DNA from: Gemmatimonadaceae bacterium
GTDB lineage: Bacteria > Gemmatimonadota > Gemmatimonadetes > Gemmatimonadales > Gemmatimonadaceae
DNA length: 8,417 nt
Assembly: GCA_013813605.1 (NCBI GenBank)
Contig: JACCRL010000331.1
Span: 1 to 8,417, forward strand
Reading direction: 5' to 3'
Part shown: positions 1 through 6,903 of the stretch, piece by piece
Layout: each line of letters starts with the position of its first letter
Numbering within the stretch: position 1 is the first letter of the stretch
The notes under the pieces: model-generated
Told to the model about the DNA's origin: nothing
What the model saw: the letters and a program-made list of their open reading frames with translations, nothing else
The model's database searches: none
Program-made: the position numbers and the translations under genes

Positions 1-588
1 GTCCTGACGTTGTTGGCCGTTGCGTTGGCGGTCACCGCGTGCAAGGGAAAGGAAACCGGGCGCGACACCACCTCCGCGCCGAGCGCGACTATCGACACCG
101 TGCTCCCGCCGGAGCAGGCCCTTGCGCGCTTCCGCGGCACCGCGCCGCGTGTCGAAAGCCTGACCGCCGGCACCCCGACCACTGACTCGCTCCTGAAAAT
201 CTTTTCGCGCGCGGTGCGCACGAACGACACTGCCGCCCTCGTTCGCCTTGCAATGACCCGCGCTGAGTTCGCCGACCTTTACTATCCCAACCACCCGCGC
301 GGCAAACCACCTTACGATCTCAGTCCGCAGCTGATGTGGTACCAGCTCACCGAGAACAGCGAACAGGGGCTTCGCCGCCTTCTCGCCGCGCGCGGAGGGC
401 GTGACCTGCGCATAACCTCGGTGGCGTGCAGCGACACGATCCGCCTGTCGCCGACGACCGCCGTGCTTGCGAGCTGCCGGACGACTGGAACGGCGAGGAC
501 CGCGGACTCTGCCCAGGCGGCGCTGTTCTCCGGAATCATCATCTCCGGAAACACGCGCAAGCTGGTAGGTTACGCGAACCGACTCTAG
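1..588 (+). CDS. Putative lipoprotein of unknown function (5' end outside window)
   Basis: The reading frame is open from the first base and ends with TAG at 586-588. The visible N-terminus is a hydrophobic stretch (LTLLAVALAV) leading into the lipobox V-T-A-C, with the lipid-anchored Cys at bases 40-42. This is the end of a lipoprotein signal peptide whose start lies just upstream; the TTG at 10 is in frame but would leave too short a signal. After the Cys comes a Thr/Ser/Pro/Ala-rich linker of about 25 residues, then a folded-looking domain of about 150 residues. Two cysteines near the C-terminus (in SVACSD and LASCRT, 14 residues apart) could form a disulfide in the periplasm. I recognise no family. 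The gene ends 14 bp before ppx on the same strand, so the two may be co-transcribed. Lys follows the Cys, not Asp, so outer-membrane sorting is plausible but inferred. Confidence 0.75.
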   Translation, partial: VLTLLAVALAVTACKGKETGRDTTSAPSATIDTVLPPEQALARFRGTAPRVESLTAGTPTTDSLLKIFSRAVRTNDTAALVRLAMTRAEFADLYYPNHPRGKPPYDLSPQLMWYQLTENSEQGLRRLLAARGGRDLRITSVACSDTIRLSPTTAVLASCRTTGTARTADSAQAALFSGIIISGNTRKLVGYANRL

Positions 589-602
589 CCACCACCGACG
601 AC

Positions 603-2246
603 ATGGCATCGAACGTTTTACAGCCACACAGACTGACACTCACCTCCGGCGGCGCACAGCCTCGCGCCGAGGGCGAGATCAGGATCGCGGCGATCGACAT
701 CGGGTCCAACTCGATCCGCCAGATCATCGCCGACGTCGCGCCCAACGGCGCAATTCGCGTCGTCGATGAAATGAAGGCCGCGCCGCGACTCGGCGCCGGA
801 CTTGATGCATCGGGCCGGCTGAGCCAGTCCGCCATTCAGAACGCGCTCGCGGTGCTGTCGCGCATGGCGACTCTTTCGAAGCAGATGGGTGCCAAGCGCA
901 TCGAGGTTGTGGCAACCAGCGCCGTCCGCGATGCCTCCAACGGACCGATTTTTCTCAGGGCCGTGCGCGAGCATACTGGCTTGAAGGTGAACGTGCTCAA
1001 TGGAGAGGATGAGGCGCGGCTCAGCTTTCGAAGCGCCCTTGCCCATTTCGACCTCGGCGTCGGCCGCGCCGTGATCATGGACATCGGCGGAGGCTCGCTG
1101 GAGCTTGCCCTCAGCGCTGATGGACTGCTTGAGCGCCTCATCTCCCTGCCGCTGGGCGCAATTCGCACCACTGAACAGTTCCTGACGGGCGAAGCCTCTG
1201 AACGAGGACTAAGGAAGCTGCGCAAGAACGCTCGCAAGGAGCTGGGGAAAGCGCTGTCGGCGCGGCACTGGCACGCAGCGCGGATCATCTGCTCCGGCGG
1301 CACGTTCACCAACCTCGCCGGCATCTACCTCGCGCGGCAGGGCATGGCCAGCGCAAAGACAACCCACGGCACCGTCGTCCCGCGCGTCGAGCTCGAGCAC
1401 ATCGTCGACATGCTGCACAACATGACGCCCTCTGAGCGCGAGAGCGTGCCCGGATTGAGTGCCGCCCGTGCCGACCTGATCGTCGCCGGCCTTGCCGTTG
1501 CCGCCGAAGTCGCGGCTCGGCTGGAGGTGCGCGACCTCATCGTGTCCGGCTACGGCATCCGCGAAGGTATTCTGCTCGAGACAGCGCGCGTCGCGCCGAC
1601 AGTCGCCGATCCAGGCGAGGCGCGGCTGAGATCTGTCCGCGAGCTCGCCGAGCGCTCGCACTATGAAGAGCCGCACGCGCGGCACGTCCAGCGCCTTGCG
1701 CTCCAGCTGTTCGACTCGATCGGTGAGCGGCTGGGGTGCATTCCGGATGACAGGAGGATCCTCGCCGACGCGGCGCTGCTGCACGACATCGGATACCACA
1801 TCAATTACGACAAACACCACAAGCATTCGTATCACCTGATCCAGCACGCCGAGCTGCTCGGCGTCACGCCGTCGGAGCAGGTTGCGGTTGCCAACATCGC
1901 CCGCTATCACCGCGGCGCCCCGCCGAAAAAGAAGCACGGGAACTTCGGGCACCTCGAGCGGTCGCTGCGTGAGACGATTATCCGCCTGTCGGCGATTCTT
2001 CGCGTCGCCGACGGCTTCGACCGCGGACACGCGAACGCTGTCGCCGAGATCCGCGTGCGCTGGCTCGAGCGGGCACTGCGACTCACGGCTGTGCCGGATC
2101 CGCGCGCTTCCAGCGTCAAGCTGGAGCTCTGGGGAGCGAGCCGGAAATCGAAGCTCCTTGCCGATCTCGCCGGAACTCCGGTCGAGATCGTTGGCCCGGA
2201 TGGGTCGGTGCTGAGCTACGCCGACGAGGAGGGCGCCGCGGACTGA
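603..2246 (+). CDS. ppx: Exopolyphosphatase, Ppx/GppA family, with C-terminal HD domain
   Basis: This 547-residue cytoplasmic enzyme is expected to remove terminal phosphate from polyphosphate; relatives also hydrolyse pppGpp to ppGpp. The ASKHA-fold motifs appear in order: IDIGSNSIR (31-39, phosphate loop 1), ATSAVRDASNG (104-114), NGEDEARLSF (133-142, the segment holding the family's catalytic Glu), DIGGGSLEL (160-168, phosphate loop 2), SGGTF (231-235) and SGYGIREGI (315-323). From about 340 a HD-type domain follows, with HARHV (358-362), LLHDIGYH (392-399), ARYHRG (433-438) and RVADGFD (467-473). The ATG at 603 is chosen because it follows the upstream stop by 14 bp and leaves about 25 residues before the conserved fold; the frame is open further upstream, but that stretch lies inside the lipoprotein gene. 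No clear Shine-Dalgarno precedes it, so coupling to the upstream gene is possible. Its 3' end overlaps convergent ppk1 by 31 bp. Ppx versus GppA specificity cannot be settled by eye; the ppk1 neighbour favours Ppx. Confidence 0.93.
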   Translation: MASNVLQPHRLTLTSGGAQPRAEGEIRIAAIDIGSNSIRQIIADVAPNGAIRVVDEMKAAPRLGAGLDASGRLSQSAIQNALAVLSRMATLSKQMGAKRIEVVATSAVRDASNGPIFLRAVREHTGLKVNVLNGEDEARLSFRSALAHFDLGVGRAVIMDIGGGSLELALSADGLLERLISLPLGAIRTTEQFLTGEASERGLRKLRKNARKELGKALSARHWHAARIICSGGTFTNLAGIYLARQGMASAKTTHGTVVPRVELEHIVDMLHNMTPSERESVPGLSAARADLIVAGLAVAAEVAARLEVRDLIVSGYGIREGILLETARVAPTVADPGEARLRSVRELAERSHYEEPHARHVQRLALQLFDSIGERLGCIPDDRRILADAALLHDIGYHINYDKHHKHSYHLIQHAELLGVTPSEQVAVANIARYHRGAPPKKKHGNFGHLERSLRETIIRLSAILRVADGFDRGHANAVAEIRVRWLERALRLTAVPDPRASSVKLELWGASRKSKLLADLAGTPVEIVGPDGSVLSYADEEGAAD

Positions 2247-4393
2247 CCGAGCGGCGCGCCGAGCGCAAGCTGCTCGGCATCGCGCCACGCTTCGGTCCGG
2301 TCCGCGGGGACGACGACTTCCGCCGACCTGCCCCACGAGTCCTGCAGGAAGCGCTGGTGGACCGAGAACATCGGTGCCGCTCCCGGATGGCGCTGGGTAT
2401 AGCGCGCGTCCGGACCCAGGTCCCACGCCTGGCGGTTGTCGCGGAGAAAGTTCGTGAGCAGCGAATGCAGCCGCGCGTGCAGCGCCGGGTCGTCGACCGG
2501 AGCGACGGCTTCAATGCGGCGATCGAGGTTGCGCGGCATCCAGTCCGCCGAGCCAAAGTAGAACTCAGCTTCTCCGCCGTTGGCGAAGTAGAAGAGCCGC
2601 GAATGCTCGAGAAAGCGGCCGACGATGCTGATCACGTGTATCCGCTCGCTGACGCCCGCCACACCCGGTCGCAGGCAGCAGATTCCGCGCACGATGAGAT
2701 CTATCTCGACGCCGGCCTGCGAGGCGGAATACAGCGCCCGAATCATCTCCTCGTCCACCAGCGCGTTCATCTTGGCGATGATGCGCGCCGGCTTCCCCGC
2801 CCTCGCAAACTCCGCTTCCCGCTCGATCAGCTCGAGAAACCCCTTCCTCATGCTGCCGGGAGCGATGAGCAGCTTGCGGTAGTTGCTCTGGCGTGAAAAG
2901 CCGGTGAGCGCGTTGAACAGGTCGGTAAGGTCCGCACCCATCAGCGGGCCCGCCGTGAACAGTCCGATGTCGGTGTAGACGCGGGCAGTCTTCGAGTTAT
3001 AGTTGCCCGAGCCGATGTGCGCGTAGCGGCGAATTCCGTCCGCTTCCCTGCGCACGACCAGCGTCGTCTTGGTGTGCGTCTTCAGTCCGGCCAGGCCGTA
3101 CGCGACGTGGACGCCAAAGCCTTCCAGCGTTCTCGCCCACGTGATGTTGTTGGCCTCGTCGAATCGCGCCTGAAGCTCGATCAGCACGGCCACCTGCTTG
3201 CCGCGCTGCGCCGCCTCAGTGAGCGCGCGCACGATCGGCGTGTCGCCGGAGGTTCGGTACAACGTCATCTTGATGGCCAGCACGTGCTCGTCCAGCGCCG
3301 CGCTCGCCAGAAAATGCTCGACCGAGTGCGTGAAGGAATCGAACGGATGGTGGACGAGAATGTCGCGCTCGCGGATGACATCGAAGATCGAGCGCGTGTT
3401 GTCGCGGAGCTCGGGCGGCGTGACGGGAATGAAGGGAGGATCGCGGAGCTCGGGGATGTCGAGCATCGCAATCGCCATCAGATCGCCCAGCTCGAGCAGC
3501 GGGCCCGTCTCCACGAGGTCGGACTCGACCAGCGGTGCCAGCTCCTCCGCCTGGTCGTCGCGCAGCTCATCGAGCAGGAGCTCGCGCAGCGACGACGGAA
3601 TTCCCGATTCCACCTCGACTCTCACGACTTCCGCGAACCGACGCTGGAAGACCTGCTCCTCGATGATAGCGAGGAGGTCGTCCTGCTCGTCCGAGAGCGC
3701 CAGCTCGAGATCCGAGTACCGCGTCACCCGGAATGCGTTGAAGCCGTGGATCTCCATTCCCGGGAACAGCGCGCCCAGGTTGGCGCCGATCACCTTTTCG
3801 AGCGGCACGAACTGGTTTGGCCGGCCGAACGGGATCCAGCGCGGAAGGCTCTTCGGGACTTTTACGCGCGCAAAACGCATCGCGCCGGTGACCGGATCGT
3901 TGACCTGGACGCCGAGCGACAGCGACAGGTTGGAGATGTAGGGGAACGGGTGCCCCGGGTCTACGGCGAGCGGGGTCAGCACCGGAAAGACCTGCGACTC
4001 GAAGAACTGCGCGACCGTCTCGCGCTCCGCATCGGTCAGGTCGTCCATTCCCACCAGCTTCACGCCGTGGTCGGCGAGCGCGGGGAGGAGCAGGTCGTGG
4101 AGGCAGTGGCGCTGCTGCTGTATGAGCGACGCAACGCGTACGTTGATCGCGGCGAGCTGCTCTGCCGCAGTCATTCCATCGGGGGGCACGTGATGGATGC
4201 CGGCCGCAATCTGCCGGCGCAGGCCGGCGACGCGCACCATGTAGAACTCGTCGAGATTGGTGCTGAAGATCGAGAGAAACTTGACCCGCTCGAGCAGCGG
4301 ATTTCTTTCGTCGAACGCCTCGTGCAGCACGCGAGCGTTGAACTCGAGCCAGCTGAGCTCGCGGTTGAGGAAGAGCACGGGATCGGCCTGCAC
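2216..4393 (-). CDS. ppk1: Polyphosphate kinase 1 (PPK1)
   Basis: This 725-residue enzyme reversibly transfers the gamma-phosphate of ATP to polyphosphate. The N-terminal signature is clear: FLNRELSWLEFNARVL (8-23) and FLSIFSTNLDEFYMVRVAGL (39-58). The head domain spans roughly 115-320, and two phospholipase-D-like C-terminal domains follow. H440 (LKTHTK) and H597 (FLEHSRL) match E. coli H435 and H592, the phosphorylated and second essential histidines; the spacing of 157 residues is the same. YAHIGSGNYN (457-466) and FGSADWMPRNLDRR (613-626) are also intact. It is somewhat longer than E. coli PPK1 (688), mostly through a C-terminal tail ending in Ala/Pro/Ser. The start is GTG at 4393, 4 bp after the pit stop, with AGGAG 9 nt upstream inside pit. 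The last nine codons and the stop overlap ppx on the other strand. Family assignment is secure. Confidence 0.98.
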   Translation of the reverse strand: MQADPVLFLNRELSWLEFNARVLHEAFDERNPLLERVKFLSIFSTNLDEFYMVRVAGLRRQIAAGIHHVPPDGMTAAEQLAAINVRVASLIQQQRHCLHDLLLPALADHGVKLVGMDDLTDAERETVAQFFESQVFPVLTPLAVDPGHPFPYISNLSLSLGVQVNDPVTGAMRFARVKVPKSLPRWIPFGRPNQFVPLEKVIGANLGALFPGMEIHGFNAFRVTRYSDLELALSDEQDDLLAIIEEQVFQRRFAEVVRVEVESGIPSSLRELLLDELRDDQAEELAPLVESDLVETGPLLELGDLMAIAMLDIPELRDPPFIPVTPPELRDNTRSIFDVIRERDILVHHPFDSFTHSVEHFLASAALDEHVLAIKMTLYRTSGDTPIVRALTEAAQRGKQVAVLIELQARFDEANNITWARTLEGFGVHVAYGLAGLKTHTKTTLVVRREADGIRRYAHIGSGNYNSKTARVYTDIGLFTAGPLMGADLTDLFNALTGFSRQSNYRKLLIAPGSMRKGFLELIEREAEFARAGKPARIIAKMNALVDEEMIRALYSASQAGVEIDLIVRGICCLRPGVAGVSERIHVISIVGRFLEHSRLFYFANGGEAEFYFGSADWMPRNLDRRIEAVAPVDDPALHARLHSLLTNFLRDNRQAWDLGPDARYTQRHPGAAPMFSVHQRFLQDSWGRSAEVVVPADRTEAWRDAEQLALGAPLGQSAAPSSSA
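2233..2278. other. Two tandem GC hairpins at the ppx stop, within the ppk1 3' end
   Basis: GCGCCGC (2233-2239) pairs with GCGGCGC (2251-2257), spanning the ppx TGA. Immediately after, GCCGAGC (2258-2264) pairs with GCTCGGC (2272-2278) around a 7-nt loop. Each has a perfect 7-bp stem. Neither is followed by a T-run on either strand, so they are not classic intrinsic terminators. They might protect mRNA ends or pause polymerase between the convergent genes. In DNA this GC-rich, a chance origin is possible. Confidence 0.4.
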
Positions 4394-4397
4394 TACG

Positions 4398-5435
4398 CTA
4401 CGCTCCTACCGTGGCTCTCAAAATCCAATAGGACACTGCCCCGAGCGCCGCGGCGGCGGGAATCGTCAGCACCCAGGCCCAGACGATTTTCCCGGCAAGG
4501 CCCCAGCGCACGGCCGAGAGGCGGTTGGTCGCGCCGACGCCGACGATTGCGCCGGTGATCGTGTGGGTGGTACTGACCGGAATCCCCAGAAAAGTCGCCA
4601 TGATGATTGCAATCGCACCCGCTCCCTCTGCGCAGAAACCGCCCACCGGCCGCAGCTTGGTGATACGCGATCCCATCGTGTGCACGATGCGCCAACCGCC
4701 AAACAGGGTTCCAAGCGCGATCGCCGTATGTGCGGAAAGTATCACCCACGTCGGAATGTGGTCAGCGTTCTGAAGGTAGAAGTGCCGGAGAAACCCCGTT
4801 TCCTGTGACAGGAGCGGTCCAACTGACACGAGCAGGCCGACAACGATGCCCATCGTCTTCTGCGCATCGTTGCTCCCGTGGGCGAGCGAGAACAGCGCCG
4901 AGCTGACGAGCTGGCCTCGCCTGAACACCCGGTTGACCCGCCCTGGCGACGTCCAATGGAAAATCCAGAAGACCGCCACCATCAGCACGAATCCGAGCAG
5001 GAGCCCGAACAGCGGCGAGAGGACGATGAAGGAAAGCGTCTCGATCCATTTTTTTCCCCACAAGAGCGCTGCCCACCCCGCCTTGGCGACTGCCGCGCCC
5101 GCGTAACCCCCGATGAGCGCGTGGGAGGAGCTGGAGGGGATGCCGTAGAACCAGGTGACGAGATCCCAGATGATCGCGCCGAGGAGTCCGGCGAGAATCA
5201 CGTTCGGGGTCACGATGTTGAGGTCGATCAGCCCCTTGCCGATCGCCTTGGCGACGGCGGTGGTGAAGAAAAAGGCCGCCGCAAAGTTGAAAAACGCCGC
5301 CCAGCAAACGGCGGCGAAGGGACTGAGAACGCGCGTGCCGACGATCGTGGCGATGGAGTTCGCCGAATCGTGGAAGCCGTTGATGAAATCGAATACGAAG
5401 GCGACAAAAACGATCGCCAGGACATAGTAGACCAC
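4398..5435 (-). CDS. pit: Low-affinity inorganic phosphate transporter, Pit family
   Basis: This 345-residue inner-membrane protein belongs to the PiT family (PF01384), which imports phosphate, generally as a metal-phosphate complex with protons in bacteria. The inverted-repeat family signatures are present in both halves: FDFINGFHDSANSIAT (15-30) pairs with LAHGSNDAQKTMG (184-196), and YGIPSSSSHALIGGY (97-111) pairs with GIPVSTTHTITGAI (284-297). Around ten hydrophobic segments can be seen, with a charged cytoplasmic-type stretch at about 162-175 (SPGRVNRVFRRG). It is shorter than E. coli PitA (499) but a normal size for the short Pit proteins that travel with DUF47. The GTG start at 5435 overlaps the TAG of the DUF47 gene by one base (TAGTG). 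No strong Shine-Dalgarno is visible, which suggests translational coupling. Sulfate or other anions are possible substrates in this superfamily, but ppk1 next door favours phosphate. Confidence 0.96.
   Translation of the reverse strand: MVYYVLAIVFVAFVFDFINGFHDSANSIATIVGTRVLSPFAAVCWAAFFNFAAAFFFTTAVAKAIGKGLIDLNIVTPNVILAGLLGAIIWDLVTWFYGIPSSSSHALIGGYAGAAVAKAGWAALLWGKKWIETLSFIVLSPLFGLLLGFVLMVAVFWIFHWTSPGRVNRVFRRGQLVSSALFSLAHGSNDAQKTMGIVVGLLVSVGPLLSQETGFLRHFYLQNADHIPTWVILSAHTAIALGTLFGGWRIVHTMGSRITKLRPVGGFCAEGAGAIAIIMATFLGIPVSTTHTITGAIVGVGATNRLSAVRWGLAGKIVWAWVLTIPAAAALGAVSYWILRATVGA
4403..4407 (-). promoter_or_regulatory. Shine-Dalgarno of ppk1, inside the end of pit
   Basis: AGGAG on the - strand ends 9 nt before the GTG at 4393. 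It fixes the ppk1 start and lies within the last codons of pit, so ribosomes finishing pit could re-initiate on ppk1. Confidence 0.75.
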
Positions 5436-6046
5436 TATGCGTTCTTCAGGGAAATGCTTTGCAGCACATTCCCCACGTCCTCACACTGGTCGATAGCGTC
5501 TTCGATCTTGTCGTACAGCTCTTTCAACTTGATGATCTCCACTGGATCGCCGCCCTCGTCGAAGAGCGCGCCCATCGCGGCGTGGTAAATCCCGTCTCCC
5601 TCTTCCTCGAGCTCCTTGATGCCGATGCCGCCCTTGTTCACGGCGCGGGGGTCCTTCATGCTGCGGACGGTATCCTCCACGCATTTGGTGGCGCGCACGA
5701 GCACGTCGGCGAGCTGCATCGCCGCGGGGCGCGTGGTCTTGAGGCGGTAGATGTCCGCCCGTCGCGCCGTCCCGTCGATCAGGTCGATGACGTCGTCGAG
5801 CTCGGACGCGAGGGTGTGAATGTCCTCACGGTCGAATGGGGTGACGAAGGTGCGGTCGATGCGGTCGATCACCTCGTGCGTCAGGTCGTCGGCCTCGTGC
5901 TCCAGGATCTTGATCTTGGCGACGTTTGCTTCGAGCCGCGTTGGATCCTGGAAGATCTCGTGCAGCAGCGCAGCCGATCCGCTCAGCCTCTGCGCGATGT
6001 CGGAAAAAAGTCCGTAGAACTGCCCGTCGCGTGGTATGAGCTGCAA
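5435..6046 (-). CDS. PhoU-like DUF47 family protein, probable Pit partner
   Basis: This 203-residue all-helical cytoplasmic protein is of the DUF47/PhoU-div family, whose members usually sit next to pit genes and are thought to modulate Pit. Supporting motifs are KILEHEADDLTHEV (46-59), TPFDREDIHTLASELDDVIDLID (69-91), EEEGDGIYHAAM (147-158) and KELYDKIEDAIDQCEDVGN (175-193). These repeated acidic E/D-x-x-x-D helices resemble the metal-cluster motifs of PhoU. Its length fits the family (about 205-215). The start is TTG at 6046, preceded by AAGGGAG with a 7-nt spacer, and the protein opens MQLIPRDGQFY, as expected near the family's N-terminus. The stop TAG shares its G with the GTG of pit. Gene order DUF47-pit is the common arrangement; the added ppk1 links the pair to polyphosphate storage. 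The direction of regulation (activating or inhibiting Pit) cannot be read from the sequence. Confidence 0.94.
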   Translation of the reverse strand: MQLIPRDGQFYGLFSDIAQRLSGSAALLHEIFQDPTRLEANVAKIKILEHEADDLTHEVIDRIDRTFVTPFDREDIHTLASELDDVIDLIDGTARRADIYRLKTTRPAAMQLADVLVRATKCVEDTVRSMKDPRAVNKGGIGIKELEEEGDGIYHAAMGALFDEGGDPVEIIKLKELYDKIEDAIDQCEDVGNVLQSISLKNA

Positions 6047-6053
6047 AATCTCT

Positions 6054-6060
6054 CTCCCTT
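6054..6060 (-). promoter_or_regulatory. Shine-Dalgarno of the DUF47 gene
   Basis: AAGGGAG on the - strand sits 7 nt before the TTG at 6046 and is the reason for accepting this rare start codon. It lies in the 51-bp gap (6047-6097) after the rhomboid stop. I see no convincing promoter or terminator in the rest of that gap. Confidence 0.7.
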
Positions 6061-6097
6061 ATTGTCGGAGATGCCGTGTCTCTGCGCTGTGGGGAAT

Positions 6098-6847
6098 TTA
6101 AGCGGGCAGGGAACGACGAGCCACCAAACGCGGGTTCTCAAACGCTTTCACGAGTACCATTCCTGTAACGAAGCCTCCGACGTGCGCCCAGACGGCGACT
6201 CCCCCCGCCGCATCGGGGCGCATGCCCAGCAGTTCTGGAAGTCCCGTCACCACCTGCCAGAAGAACCACCAGATGAGAACCATCCATGCCGGAATGGGGA
6301 TCACCTTGAAGAAGATGATGAAGATGAAGAGCATCTTGATGCGCACCTTCGGGTAAAGCACGAGATACGCGCCGAGCACGCCGGAGATCGCGCCTGACGC
6401 GCCGACGGTAGGCAGCGGCGAACCCGGCTGAACAAGTATGTGCGCCAGTCCGGCGGCGAGACCGCAGACGAGGTAGAAAGCGAGGAAGCGCATGCGCCCC
6501 ATGCTGTCCTCGATGTTGTTGCCGAAGACCCAGAAAAAGAGCGCGTTGCCGAGCAGGTGGCCCCATCCGCCGTGCAGGAACATCGATGTCAGAGGCGTGA
6601 GCAGATTCACCGGCTCACTGTCCACCACACACGTCATCCCGTTGCCCAGTGGAACGGCCGTACCCAAGGCTGCCATTCGCGTCAGCTCACCGGGGACCAT
6701 GCCGAGATTGCATACGCTCGTCATGAGCTGCACCCGGTTGAAGCCGGCGCCCTGGTAGAGCAGCCATGACCCGACAATCCCCGCCAGGATGGCGTAGGTC
6801 ATATACGGCCTGCGGAGCGTTGGGTGGTTATCGCCGAGCGGGATCAC
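6098..6847 (-). CDS. Rhomboid family intramembrane serine protease
   Basis: This 249-residue polytopic membrane protein should cleave transmembrane helices of other proteins within the bilayer. The catalytic Ser-His dyad is present: S151 in GASGAISG (149-156) and H222 in [10 protein letters not shown] (221-230). The oxyanion-side motif H92-G-G-W-G-H97-L-L-G-N101 is intact, and [11 protein letters not shown] (108-118) follows it. Six or more hydrophobic helices are visible, the first at about 16-32. Between helices 1 and 2 is a long loop (about 33-80) with C46 and C73. The GTG start at 6847 is supported by the opening [10 protein letters not shown], a common rhomboid N-terminus, but I see no good Shine-Dalgarno upstream. 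The TAA at 6100-6098 is 51 bp before the DUF47 start, without an obvious terminator, so it may head the phosphate cluster transcript. The substrate is unknown. Confidence 0.93.
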   Translation of the reverse strand: MIPLGDNHPTLRRPYMTYAILAGIVGSWLLYQGAGFNRVQLMTSVCNLGMVPGELTRMAALGTAVPLGNGMTCVVDSEPVNLLTPLTSMFLHGGWGHLLGNALFFWVFGNNIEDSMGRMRFLAFYLVCGLAAGLAHILVQPGSPLPTVGASGAISGVLGAYLVLYPKVRIKMLFIFIIFFKVIPIPAWMVLIWWFFWQVVTGLPELLGMRPDAAGGVAVWAHVGGFVTGMVLVKAFENPRLVARRSLPA

Positions 6848-6879
6848 TGTCGCGTGCGGGCTTCAGGTGGTACGCCAGT

Positions 6880-6903
6880 GCCGAAATGGCAGTTTTTTTC
6901 GGC
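6880..6903. repeat. 7-bp perfect inverted repeat upstream of dnaK
   Basis: GCCGAAA (6880-6886) and TTTCGGC (6897-6903) are exact inverted copies separated by 10 bases. This could be an operator for a dimeric regulator or an RNA hairpin. It overlaps a second possible hairpin, TGCC-N5-GGCA (6879-6891), which is followed by G and T7; the two cannot form together. Confidence 0.4.

Noticed and set aside
426..602. 59-codon upstream extension of the ppx frame
   Set aside because: It lies wholly inside the lipoprotein gene in another frame, has no Ppx-like sequence and lacks a ribosome site. The ATG at 603 fits family length better.
1209..2426. 405-codon open frame on the - strand opposite ppx
   Set aside because: It is antisense to the clearly conserved ppx and ppk1 ends, is rich in Arg/Ala/Gly with no recognisable motif, and is typical of long stop-free antisense frames in GC-rich coding DNA.
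3017..4558. 513-codon open frame on the + strand opposite ppk1 and the pit end
   Set aside because: The real gene on the - strand has all PPK1 motifs and catalytic histidines. The antisense product is a low-complexity Arg/Glu/His-rich chain crossing two genes.
5459..6397. 312-codon open frame on the + strand opposite DUF47 and the rhomboid gene
   Set aside because: It crosses two recognised genes and their intergenic gap, and its product resembles no family. It is a shadow of codon bias.
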